A DNA stretch of 64,000 bases from Coprinellus micaceus (Eukaryota > Basidiomycota > Agaricomycetes > Agaricales > Psathyrellaceae): positions 3,348,001 to 3,412,000 of the forward strand of contig OX596336.1 in the NCBI GenBank assembly GCA_951394405.1, written 5' to 3'. Below the pieces are notes generated by a model that saw only the letters and a list, made by a program, of their open reading frames with translations, was not told where the DNA came from and did no database searches. Positions 45,239 through 56,025 of this stretch are shown piece after piece. Within the stretch, counting starts at the first letter, position 1. Each line of letters starts with the position of its first letter. Both the position numbers and the translations under genes were made by a program.

Positions 45239-47006
45239 ATGCCAGAGGTTAGATTCAGGATCGAGGATTCTTCCCCTCTACTTTCTTATTCGAACGAATG
45301 GTCGGCGGGCACCTCCCATGGAGATGATTTTCTATCTAAGTGAGTGGCACAAGCTGTCTCCTCAATAGCATACCACTCACCGCTCCTAGCTATTCTGACG
45401 TCTCCATGATGAAAACCAACGCTAGTGGCGCGTCAATGACGTTCACCTTCTACGGGACCGAGGTCGAGGTATTCGGTGCGGCGCGTCCCAATCACGGCAG
45501 CTACAGGGCTGGCGTGGACGGGAACTTGGCGGGATACCAGAAGACCACGGCCGGAGACTTGTGGCAGCAGTCGCTATTCAAACAAAGTAACTTACCGATG
45601 GGGCGGCATACAGTGCAGTTGGTCAACGCGGACCAGGGGAAATACCTGGACGTAGACTATGTACGTTCATGCCTGCCCAGCTTAGCCTCACGGTGACTGA
45701 AAGGTGATTGGCGAAAGGTTACATGGAAAGGCGAGACCGGTAAGGATAACAAGCCAACGAAGATGGTCACCATGCAGTCTGTGGAGGGGGATTATTTCAA
45801 ATACTCGAACAGCGCAGACTGGACAAGCCCACTTCTGTCCCCAGCCGACACATACTTTGGTGGCTCGGGAAGGTGAGTTCATCGACTCATGGCATCGAAG
45901 GCGTCGTCATACTCAACGGCTGGGTGCAGGTCGACGTCAGTTCCCAACGCATCGGCCCGGCTCACGTTCGAAGTGAGCACCACATTTCTTTTGTTATTTT
46001 ACTCTCATGAAGACCTGACCAATTTCCCTAGGGTCAGTATTCCCAAACCTCTGACGGAACACGAGGCCCTGACTGGAATGCACATTAAGGCGACACGATA
46101 GCCCTGTATGGACCCGTCGGGCCACATGGTACTCGCTACGGAGTTCGTTTGAACGAGGGAAGCATGACCGAATATACCTCAAAACGGGATTTCTACAAGC
46201 CCCAGCAAATGCTTTACTCAGCCAATAGTTTGAATGGCTCCCGCCAAACACTCGAGGTTGTCTTCCTCGGAAACCCAGGCGACGAACTCGGCATCGACTA
46301 CGCCAATATCTATGTTCACTCCAAGGCCGGAAGGGGCGTTACTCCAGCCATGGTGTTCGGACTCACCTTCAGCACGGCAATTGCTCTCATGTCCCTAGTA
46401 ACACTCGCCCTCATCGGTCTTCAATACTGTTTTGGCTGGTTTCCCTTTCTCGGCTTCGTCGTTCCCCGCAGGCATCGACATTCCGCATCGCGAAATTCAC
46501 ACTCAAACGACCCATTACCCTACCCGAAGGACCTTCTGCCGCAGTTCTCGCCCCCAGCGGGGAGAAGCGGGCCACCATCGGCGATCACCTTCACAGAAAT
46601 TTCAGAATACCCATTCAGTACATCAGACTACTACGCTCAGACGTCGTTTTCAGAGCCTCGGACGGGCGGTTCCAGGGTGACGCTGTCCACTTCGAGGACG
46701 CCAAAATCTGGGGGTAGGGTCGACCACACGCCAAAATCGGCCAATTCTGTGAGTGACACAGATGTGTTTGGCCTTCTCCCTTCATTTTGATTGACTTTCT
46801 CCCTTCTTTACTCCTTCTAGCGATCCAACAACTCGCATCGCCCCTACATGTCCGCAATACACGAGGGTGTCAACCTCGAGAGGGAAGGGGTCCGGGATAG
46901 TACACCATCTTCTGCGATCGCGAACTCTTGGATGCTTCGGAACGCAGAGGGGGAGGCTTCCGGCAGCCTTTACTCCGAACCACATAGGAATAAATCCGCC
47001 GGATAA
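45239..47006 (+). CDS. Single-pass membrane protein with two beta-sandwich-like ectodomains, copy 1
   Basis: Type I-like membrane protein, 471 residues, of a basidiomycete family of unknown function. Exons 45239-45339, 45390-45660, 45718-45872, 45930-45972, a 1-nt exon at 46032, 46090-46748 and 46821-47006. The N-terminus MPEVRFRIEDSSPLLSYS has no classical signal peptide. The ectodomain has two similar halves: FTFYGTEVEVFGAARPNHGS with HTVQLVNADQ, then LTFEGDTIALYGPVGPHGT. A transmembrane helix lies near TPAMVFGLTFSTAIALMSLV, followed by a Ser/Pro-rich cytosolic tail ending RNKSAG. The frame closes only if the single base G at 46032 is treated as an exon; total coding length is then 1416 nt. 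A paralog lies convergently at 47392-49320. Confidence 0.8.
46032..46032 (+). other. Candidate one-nucleotide micro-exon (G)
   Basis: It is flanked by a 59-nt intron (45973-46031, gtgagc...ccctag, branch-like ctgac) and a 57-nt intron (46033-46089, gtcagt...attaag, branch-like ctgac). Both are of normal size for this window. With the G included the frame reads LTFE-G-DTIALYG, identical in layout to the intronless site in the paralog (FTFEGDALALYG). Without it the frame hits a stop after four codons. Confidence 0.6.
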
Positions 47007-47391
47007 TCAACAGGAAGGTTGGAGCCGACAGATGAGGATAAAGTGGACTGTTTTAGGCGGATGTAGCGCTTTGGCTAACTTGGTGCACTCCAAGGCTCAG
47101 CCAGTGGACGGCAGGCTGGGCCAACGCTACAGGCGAGGGATGTGCCCTTTAACAGGGTGGGCCATAGTTCGCCCGTAACAAGTGTAATATTAGTACACGG
47201 TCTGTATAGTACCATAAACTGTCCTCGAGAGCGACGGATAGTGCATCGTAAAAAGATTGTGGTTAGTCACAAGGCTCGCCGAACAAGGTGCTGAAGGTCG
47301 AACGTGATGGCAGTCGTGAAGATAGAATTGCGTGACGGAGACGATGGTAAACGAGAGGCATGTATACGCGGAAGGCAAAGGAGAACCCAAA
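47007..47391. other. Convergent spacer between paralogous membrane-protein genes
   Basis: 385 bp tail-to-tail spacer holding the two 3' flanks. No other feature seen. Confidence 0.45.
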
Positions 47392-49320
47392 CTAGAACCT
47401 CCGTTGTCCAACAAAAGCCTCCCGGGCGTAGAACGAGCTGGCAGCCGTTGAGGGTAGCGCTGCCTGCTGGCTGTACTCAGGAGGAGGTGCGACGGTTTCA
47501 TCAAGTGCAGTAGCCAGCGTCAGGCTGTTTGGATTCGTGCTGAGTTCTGTCGCTTCAGGAACTGGAGATATACTTTGCCAAGCGGCGCCGGTAGCCGCAG
47601 GGTTCTGTCTCGGTCGCGTGCCTTGGGGAGGAGGCTGAAGCTGAGGAGTGCGATCGGGTCGGTATTTCTCGTTAGAGCCAGGTGGGGGAATCACGATTTC
47701 TTGCGTATTTGCGTTTGGAGTAGTGGTTTGTTGATACTTGAAAAGAAGAGGCCGTTCAACTCCGGAACAAGGAAACGCGCAAAAGAAAAAACCCACCAGA
47801 AGTGGGTCGAAGCTGCTATTCTGCCCGCCAGTTGATGGCCACTGCGCGGTGCTTGGGGTACCCGTTGCGTTAAGGGTATTGTAACTAGTCTGTGTCCTCA
47901 GACCAGACTGAGGCTCACTCCGACTCGGAGGAGGCGACTCAGCGGACACGGAAGTATACTCTTGAACGTTGAATGGTCGAATCATGCTGTCTGAGCCCGT
48001 CGCAGTGCTCGCTTTCCGGGATGTCTTCTCGCTGAACCCGTAGAAGAATTTCCGGTTGTGCTTCTGTGAAATATAGCATAGGATTCCCCATACGGCGATG
48101 CCCAAGAGCGCGAGAACGCCGAGGATGGCGCCCAATGTTATGCCGATGGCAGCGCCCGTCGACAGACCCCTACATGAATTGTTCATTGGTCAGTGCTCAT
48201 TATGTCATGACGAAGGGAATGAAATGCATACCGTGACGATGTGCCTCCTGCAGTGAGCGCCCTGGGTGTAGACATTCTCAGAACGTCCATTCATAGACGG
48301 AAATAGCGACAAAACCTACTTTCCGCCCAGCGATGGTGCTGAGAACACCTGCGCATAATCGATAGCAAAAGTATCGCTCTCCCCAGAGCTGTCGTTTCCC
48401 GGCAGAACCTTCACCGTAACTTCATGACTACCCGACCCAAGCCCGGTCGCCTGGTACAGCATCATATTTGGCCGGAAAAATGGCTTGTTTGTGGTGTAGT
48501 TATTCGGCAGTGCATTCCCAATGTTGATAGCCACCTCGTAGGCTGCTCCTTTAGGCCCAACGGGGCCGTAGAGGGCAAGAGCATCGCCTTCAAATGTAAA
48601 CTTCATCGTTGCTCCAGCCTGTGCGGATGCCCTATTCTGATATGAGAGCACGGAGAGGGCGTGGTACTGGTCCAACCTACCGTCCAGTCCCACCTGAGAA
48701 TGTCGCAATATTTGGAGGGTTGTTCGTCCATGCATCCGAAGGGGTGTAAGAGAATGAGGGATCGCCCTCTTGGAAGGTATTTACAATCAGCTCCTCATTG
48801 TCCTTCCCGACAGGTGATGTCCAAGTCACCTAATGCAAAGTCAACATACTCTCCAGATATCTCATGCGTGGTAATCGATACTCACAAAGTCCACATCGAC
48901 CAAAGCCCCTGCATTTGCATTGTTCAACTGCACTGTATGTTGCACGTTCGGCAAGCTTATGCTCTCAAACAAGGCTGCCTGGAAGACTCCGGGGGCGTCT
49001 GCGGCTGCATTTCGCGGGTCGTACTGCTTCTGGTCGACGGTAATCTGGTAGAACCCATGGTTTGGGCGTTTAGCGCCGAAGATGTTGACGTTTGTCCCAG
49101 TGAATACGAAGAAGAAGTTAGAAGTGGTTGTGCCATCCGTTTGCATGTAGCTGCCCCCCGAGTACCTGCGAAAAGCGAAGGGTCATAGAATGAGATTAAA
49201 AGGGTGGAATAGGACGGGGGGAAGGACGTACAGCTGGAGGGTGTCATTTCCTGGTTTCCATTGGTCCGAAAAAACCAGGAGTGGTGACATATCCTCCACC
49301 AAAAGCGTTAGATTGGGCAT
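47392..49320 (-). CDS. Single-pass membrane protein with two beta-sandwich-like ectodomains, copy 2
   Basis: Paralog of the 45239 gene in inverted orientation, 525 residues. Exons 49320-49232, 49165-48886, 48829-48681, 48631-48320, 48261-48232, 48169-47797 and 47736-47392. It starts MPNLTLLVEDMSPLLVFS, parallel to copy 1. Ectodomain half one: FVFTGTNVNIFGAKRPNHGF with HTVQLNNANAGALVDVDF. Half two: MKFTFEGDALALYGPVGPKG and SHEVTVKVLPGND. The transmembrane helix is GITLGAILGVLALLGIAVWG, preceded by a short Gly/Ser/Thr stretch made by a 30-nt exon. The cytosolic tail is Ser/Thr/Pro/Gln-rich. The last intron is 60 nt and in frame without stop, so its removal is likely but not proven. Function unknown; a wall-sensing role is only a guess. 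Confidence 0.82.
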
Positions 49321-50719
49321 TCTTTCCTTCGTTTGTCTGCCAGGTGCTGAAAGGCGGTGGACCAGATTGCTGAGGCGCAACTAGTAGCTCGAGCAGGCGT
49401 AACAGTGGAAGGGCAAAGTAAGGGAACGTGGGGCAGTCCAAACCACGAATTAGGATGGGAAGGGTAGGATACGAATGCGGACGGAAAGGGTGGATAGACC
49501 ATCACACCCTCTGCATTTGAATAGTTTGTGTGTACCATATCCGAGTTCCACCATCAAACCCTCGTTGAGCTCGGTCTGGGGGCGGTGATTTCTGAATATC
49601 ACGCAAAACGGCACCTGAGCGGGCGGCACAGGCGTTAGTGGATTGATACGATATGATATGCATCGCCCCGGCCCCGCAATGAGCATGAGGCTGCCGATTC
49701 CACCGGTTTTAGAACCTGACGGATGAAACTCGGTTGGAGGTTAAGAACCCTTTCTTGGGCGAATTGGGCGCCTTAGCCCCAACGTATCAAAGCGAAACAT
49801 AATGCAGCCTGGGGTGGTAATAAGCAAATCTACATTCCTTGACGACCACTGAAGCTTACTGAAGACTGACCCCAGATTCACGGGAAACAAATGGCATCAT
49901 AGAGGGGCTAGGGCCATGCTAGAGAACACTCAGTCAATTGGAGTTTCAGAGAGGACTTCGTCAAGTCCTTATTCAGGGCGTTACATAAAGCAAAGTGTGG
50001 TGCCTGAGCGCTTGAGTCCGAAGCACCCCTTCCTTTCAGAAATGAACCTGAGAACCAACGCCGACGGAAGTGAGAAGCTCATAAGTACGGCGGGGGGCAC
50101 GCCAATATGCCAATGGCAGATGGGCGCCGGTCGGGACTTGGAGGGGGGTTAACGATCCTGTCGCGGGTGTCACTAAGCCTTGATCAAGCGCCCAAGGAGG
50201 CATTTAAAGTGCTGGCGTGTTACCTGGACGGAAATAGCGCTCCGGGCGACGTTCCTAGCTGCTGCAGTGGTGGCGAGTTCCAAGGCTTACAAGAGACCTG
50301 GGGACTGGGTGGTCAAGCACTCAACTTCGATTAGCATGCCACTAGTTGAAGCGCATAGGTGGCCTGAAGAAAGAAAATCCCTATGTCATTCAGGAGAATT
50401 TCGCGTGGAACCAGTAAGCGCTATGCCTCTCAGAACTCTAACTTCCGGAAGGATGAAGTGATGGAGACGCCGGTGTCTACGCATCTACCGAAGATGCCTG
50501 TGAGCAGTCGGACGAGGAAGACAGATAAGCTCTGGGACGTACCTAAAGAGTGGCCCACGCTTCCACGGTCATCGCCTACGGCCTCGTGCTCAATCACCAA
50601 TGGGAGTTCTTCCCTGGTTCGAATGGAAGCCTACCTTCCTGGACGTCCTCCAATTGGTGGAGAGGTGGGTCAAGTTCTTTGGCTCGGAAATTAACTTCTC
50701 TGTTCCGGGGCGCTAACAC
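49321..50719. other. Intergenic region between membrane-protein copy 2 and Mid1
   Basis: 1.4 kb. It is the promoter side of copy 2 and the 3' side of Mid1. Near its right end the plus strand shows protein-like frames (about 50560-50700, VERWVKFFGSEINFSVPGR then stop). No start, splice chain or family could be found, so it may be a decayed gene end. Confidence 0.35.
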
Positions 50720-52153
50720 TCATCCGAGTTGACACCAGACATTCCCCCACCGATCCTGCGCTTCCCCCGTCAAACCCTTCTTCTCGTCCCCGTCCGCACT
50801 ATCGATATACCCAATACCATAACTCGCCGCCCCATTAAACTGGGCAGTAGGACACTTGAACCCAATGAACGCAGGGCATGCGCGGTCGACAGCCGTACAA
50901 GTTTCTATGCACGGCAGCAACATCTGATAGGAGCTGGTAAATTGGGGTAGAGCGGAATTCCGAGGGGGCGTGGATGTTTGGTACGGCTGTAACGCTGATA
51001 TGACTTGTTGGTCTTGGTTTTTTGTAGCGCTGAGGCCTGTCACAGTTGGTTCTGGGGCAACGGCGGTGAACCCATTTGGGTTTCCTGGACTAGGCTCGGA
51101 ACACCTAGGTAGGGATATGGCGCAAAGCCATTTCCGGTATTCCCGCTGGCAGTCGAGGCATGTGACTAGCGGACTGTATACGTCTCTTCCGCAGGGGAAG
51201 CTACCCAGAGTGACGGTGAAGTTGGTGAGGTATGAGCGAAGGGGGTCGCTCAGTTCGCTTGGTAGCGTGTCGCCGGTGTAGATCTCGGCATTGTTTGGAG
51301 GTGGCGGGAGGGGCATCGCATAACTGACCCCAGGGCAGTATGGCAAATCGGCGACCAAGGGACAGGGGAACGCCGCCGATTTCGTAGCGAAATAGATTGG
51401 GCCACGGACGATGGTCGACGATTCTAGTAAGAAGGCCGTGTAGTTGGTGGAAGGGGTTAGACCCCCAAGAAGAAACTGGCTGCGCCACCCTTGCTCATCT
51501 TTGAGCCAAAGGGACTGGTTGACGTTTACGTCTGAATCTAGCAGCCTGGATAGGAAACAACCGCTCCGGGGGTATGACCCTTGCAGAGATGCGGTTGGAA
51601 AAAGGGAGAGCGTGTAGTTTGGAGTGGTAGTGGGTCGTCCGTCCTGTGGGATATCCACAGGATACATGGTGTAGTTCGGGTAAGTGGCGCCTGGCACTTC
51701 GAATCGGAAGAGGGGAGGGGAGAAGAGGATGGCCTGATTCGAAGTGGTGTCTCCGAATATCGGCAAGTCCGTCGCCAGGGCGTGCATGGGTTGGCCCCTC
51801 GTGCTGAGGGCGATTTCGAAGGACCCAGTCCCGACAACCACCACTGCGCCCCCATTTCCAAACGCCCCTGTGAGTTGCCCTTGGCCATTGGATAGTAATA
51901 TCTCTCCTACGCCTGGATCGCTTATGCTTGGCGTTGCAGAACCGCTCTCGTTCGAGATGAGGAATCGAACGTCGGCGGTTTGGGAGCATGCCGCCACAGA
52001 GATAATGACCTGCTCTGCGGATGGAATTACATAGGGCCCATTTCCGCTACTGAACTGCGAAACCGCGTTCAGTGGGAGCTGGAGCCTGGTCTGTGCAGAT
52101 GCTGAGATAAACTGGAGGACGAGATAGATGAGAGTGTGGGGGAGAATGTTCAT
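50720..52153 (-). CDS. MID1: Mid1 stretch-activated calcium channel subunit
   Basis: Mid1/Ehs1 family regulatory subunit of the high-affinity plasma-membrane Ca2+ influx system, partner of the Cch1 pore. One uninterrupted exon of 477 residues, unusual in this intron-rich window. Signal peptide at 1-20 (MNILPHTLIYLVLQFISASA). The mid part has many N-glycosylation sequons (NYT, NQS, NFT). The conserved Cys-rich C-terminal half carries DLPYCPGVSYAMPLP, VTCLDCQREYRKWLCAISLP, PRCSEPSP, MLLPCIETCTAVDRACPAF and FKCPTAQ, and ends WGNVWCQLG. These Cys blocks are diagnostic of Mid1. The protein is surface or ER membrane-associated in yeast. Confidence 0.92.
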   Translation of the reverse strand: MNILPHTLIYLVLQFISASAQTRLQLPLNAVSQFSSGNGPYVIPSAEQVIISVAACSQTADVRFLISNESGSATPSISDPGVGEILLSNGQGQLTGAFGNGGAVVVVGTGSFEIALSTRGQPMHALATDLPIFGDTTSNQAILFSPPLFRFEVPGATYPNYTMYPVDIPQDGRPTTTPNYTLSLFPTASLQGSYPRSGCFLSRLLDSDVNVNQSLWLKDEQGWRSQFLLGGLTPSTNYTAFLLESSTIVRGPIYFATKSAAFPCPLVADLPYCPGVSYAMPLPPPPNNAEIYTGDTLPSELSDPLRSYLTNFTVTLGSFPCGRDVYSPLVTCLDCQREYRKWLCAISLPRCSEPSPGNPNGFTAVAPEPTVTGLSATKNQDQQVISALQPYQTSTPPRNSALPQFTSSYQMLLPCIETCTAVDRACPAFIGFKCPTAQFNGAASYGIGYIDSADGDEKKGLTGEAQDRWGNVWCQLG

Positions 52154-52622
52154 GGTTGTGGTCGCGCCGAAACGTAGAAGGATTGGTTGGGACGCTGTCC
52201 TGCGGCACTATCGTACAATACCCTCCAAAATGATACATTTTTAGCTTCGTCGAACTCTGAGAAGGGCCCAAAGGGTCAAGCTTACCAGCATTGAGAGGTC
52301 GTTCAGCGTCAAGTTGTGGTCGCAAGAAGTCGCAGCTCGCGACGGTGATGGTGCATTTGCGCCCATCATACATGTACATATACGGAAAGAGATTCGCACA
52401 CAATATCCATTGACTCTCCCGTAATTGCGTTTCATTTCTCGAAACACCGCAGCCGGAGGGATGGAACCGACGAAAATGTGTAAACCAGAGCTTCTCATAT
52501 AATAGGGCCTAGGCATGTTTGAATCACATACAATACATAGCTCTCAATCGTAAAAGTACACATGTTCAGGGTGAATCAATCAAGTCCGACATAGAATCCT
52601 TGTCCGAGTTCAAGTCCATTGT
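52154..52622. promoter_or_regulatory. Upstream region of Mid1
   Basis: 470 bp between Mid1 and the end of the next minus-strand gene. A 5' UTR intron is possible but cannot be proven. No other gene seen. Confidence 0.4.
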
Positions 52623-54722
52623 TCATATCCTCCTTGGAAAGGTTCCATCACCACATGGGCAGACAGGTAAGCGCCTCGCAGAGTGCCTGCTGAAACTCGC
52701 CTCGCGCACCCTCTGTTGAAGCCCCTCGTATACCCGGGGCTCGACTCTTTCCGGGGCTGGATACCGCGGCAAGGGTTTATCCTTGCGCAAGCTCGACGAG
52801 AGAGCAACTTCGCTTCGGAGAGAGCTGTGTTGTGGGGATGGATGGGTCGCCGACTGCTTGGCAGGAAGTGGGGACGGTTTTTGTAGTCGCGTGTTGACAG
52901 GTCGGGGCGGATGTGAGATGGATTTAATCCCTATGGGCCCTATCTGGGAGATGCTCCCATTCGAATGGTTGGGGTTGTGCCCACTTTGGGCAGGGCGCCT
53001 TCGAAGCGGAGACAGCGAGACCATAGTCGAAACGGGGGGAGGTGGCCGTGATATGGCCGTGATATGGCCTGGGCGATATGGGGCAAGAGATGCTGTGTCC
53101 GTGAGTATCTGGGTAACCCGAGGAAGGTGGGCTGCTTTCGGCGGTAACGAGATTGGTGGAGGGATGTTTTTCTTCTGGGCGTCCTGCTGGAGTTGCGCGC
53201 GGCCCTTGGGACCGAGGGGCGCTTTCGCTGCCTCAATGCCGGATGGCCGAGTCCGAGGAGAACCCCCGACCTCATCTTTAAATGGTTCAGAGAGAGGGCG
53301 AAGCTTAGACGGGCCAGCATGCGACGCTCCGCCTCGCTTCAGCACGATTGACCCGGTATTAAGCTGGCCCGAACCTTGACCAAAGCTTGCAGACTGGCCC
53401 TGAGTCGCAGCAGTACTAGTGATATCGCTGACTAGACGGCGGTGGGTCGTCGGGACCATCCTATGGTTTTGGACGAGCACAGAGTCTGTGACCGATCGGA
53501 GATTAGGGGGAGGGGTGCTATGATTACGACCAATGGGTAGAGAGATGGATTGGGGCATCCTGGGATGCCGATGTAATTTGCACAAGGTACCCTTCCCAGA
53601 ACTCGCTTTCTTGAAGCACTTCGAGCAAGTGGTCTTTCCCGCCAAATTGCGAAGACCCTGGTGCCTAAGCCGTCTGGCCGAATCGTCGTCGCTCCGGTCA
53701 GACATGACGTCCTCCGGTACTGACTGGTTGAGCCCTGAAACCTGCACGGGCCGAACGCTGGCAACAGTGCTTTTGTGGACGAGCTCAGGTCGCTTCGCCA
53801 CAGGGCCATTCGACAACTTCGGCTTCCTCTCCTCCTCCTGGCTCCCGGATCCAAGCCACATGTTCGCATCCAGGCTTTGGGATGACCGATTGAAGACCCT
53901 ACGCCGCCGTCGCTCTTCCCGCTGACCAACGAAGGCAGGGTGGTAGTCGACGAGGATATCCCACTCCTCTTTGGTATGGCAGATGGACTGGCAAATACCC
54001 TGCTGCTTCTCCCGAACCTGCGTGTTGTACTTCTCGCAAACGTAGGATACGAACGCCATTCGCGCCGCCTCCCGTTGCTCTGACTCCAGGCGGCGCCTTC
54101 GTTCCTGGTAGACTTTGTCGGGCAGAATCTCGACTTCCATCAACTCCTCCATCATATCCGGCGGGCGCTCATCTGGTCGCGGCGGCGGTGTTGGGAATTC
54201 ATCAAGAATCCTGTCGACGCACAGAATGCATTCGCAGTCGGGTGGGTGGAGGGCGTCGGGTACAGGGTCGTAGGAGCGGACGTCGATGGATCGAAGCTGG
54301 ATGATCATCTCGTTGGATGGATGGCTGTCGTTGTCGGACGTATACTCCGTTTCACTCGAGTTCCGGAGAGGTAACGAGCGGGAATGTCGGAGGGTAGCAT
54401 TGGATCGATGCTGAAGGCTACGCCCATACAACAGTCAGTCAGTACTGACAGTCTCCAACCCATACGGTGGGGAAATAGCGCACCTTTGGCCTTTGAGAGT
54501 GAACTTAGCGCCTAGCCACGCCATCATCTTCAACTTGTCAGGCATGGCAAGAATAGCTGTCGCACTTGTGTGCGGTACTTGATAGTCTGGAGTGGCGGGA
54601 CTAGGAATGGAGGGGCAAAGATAGGACGAGAGAGAAGTGACCGAAGATGGGGAATAAAGAACGGAGTCCACGCTCTTCAAATACCCCGAGTGCCAGGCCA
54701 CACCAATCGGTGTTCCTTCCAT
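52623..54722 (-). CDS. Large disordered protein with conserved Cys motifs, family unknown
   Basis: I do not recognise this protein. Two exons (54722-54484 and 54417-52623) give 677 residues. The first part has MPDKLKMMAWLGAKFTLKGQ. Around residues 130-250 is the most conserved-looking region: HPPDCECILCVDRILDEFP, then a charged helix VYQERRRRLESEQREAARM and SICHTKEEWDILVDYHPAF. Another Cys motif follows, KTTCSKCFKKASSGKGTLCK, possibly a metal site. The C-terminal 300 residues are Pro/Ser-rich and disordered. A further upstream exon is possible: 55015-54836 splices in phase across a 95-nt intron to 54740, giving 743 residues. No membrane segment or signal peptide. Cytosolic or nuclear adaptor is a guess. 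Confidence 0.7.
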
Positions 54723-56025
54723 TGTCCGTGTGGCAAAGGCCTATCAAAGCCCAGTGTGTCGAACGGCCAGACTAAGCCATTGCTTAGGTCGTCATGCCCT
54801 TGTTGAAGTGTCGGGGAAAGTCGTTTAAAGCGTACCTGACGCCGTGCAAAGCACTGCCGAAATCGCTGTGGAAGAGTCACCGCTGCCCCAATACGGTCGC
54901 AATGGGGTTTTGACAATGAGCACGGACCGTGGCTATCCACGGGTCCACCAAGGCCACGAGGCGTCAACTTGAGGCGCTCCAAGTTAATGATAAAGGCCTC
55001 AGCAATCGCCTCCAACGCAACGTGTCCTGAAGTCCGTGTTCCATCTTGGGCGTCAGTCCAAACTTAGTCTAAGGAAATCTATCAGTATGAACATGGAGGA
55101 GTTTGGACAGAAATGAAGCGGGTGACTGACCCAAGTGTGATCTCCACGAGGTAGTCACTAGCTTTGACAACATGCGGATCGCAGTGCTTCTGGGGCCTCT
55201 CTCACCCCAGGAGGGTTTACGGCGTGAAGCGCCTCGATGGCTGGCTCCCAAGGTCGTGTAGCCTGAAGGATGGTCAGCGCTACGACGGGAAGATGGTGGT
55301 TAGAGACCAAGGCGCCGCCGCTGTTACGACGCATCAAACGAGGTTACCATCAAATTGTCCCGCTGCCCCTTCGAGTTGACCCACTCAAATCACACAATTG
55401 ACACACTCCCGGCACGCTCTTTGTCACGGGCGAAAGGTTTGCGTTTATTGGAATAAATATCGTAGGCGGGGAGTGAAGACATGCATAAGGGGTACATAGA
55501 GATAATCATAGGCGGATAGGTATACATAATTTATGGTTCATTGAATTTGGTTCCTGCGTGAATAAAGTGGGCGTGAGGGCGTGGTGGGGGATATCAGCCT
55601 CTAAGCTACATTGGAAGAAGACGTTGAGCAGCGGGTGAAGGGGAGGGAAAAACAAAGCGATGAATGGGCTAAATATGCTATTACTTTTGAGTGAAGGGGA
55701 AGGTAAAGTTGAATGACGAAGGCCTTCCTTCCGATGCTAGGGGGTAAACAAATCAACAACGAAGACAGAACCATCCCAAACACCTGAAGCTTGAAATATG
55801 TGATGCTTGAAAGCAAGGAAGTTCGGCAGAAGAGGAGTGAATAGATGCGAATTTGAATGCAGAGTGAATGAAATGAATGCGGTCATGGACAATGCAATGA
55901 TGATGAGGGACATGACAGAACAACAGTTGAGGAAATCGGCAACTTCGACACAGAAGGGTAAACCAAGCAGGAAGGGAAGGAGAGCATAGATGACAACATA
56001 GAAAGCAATTAGGAAAGCAGATGAC
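54723..56025. other. Intergenic region downstream of Cdc6
   Basis: 1.3 kb. It may include a 5' exon of the preceding disordered-protein gene (55015-54836). The part nearest Cdc6 (55440-56025) is AT-rich and purine-rich on the plus strand, as expected for a 3' UTR and spacer. A hydrophobic minus-strand frame at 55737-56090 overlaps the Cdc6 stop and is not supported. Confidence 0.4.
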
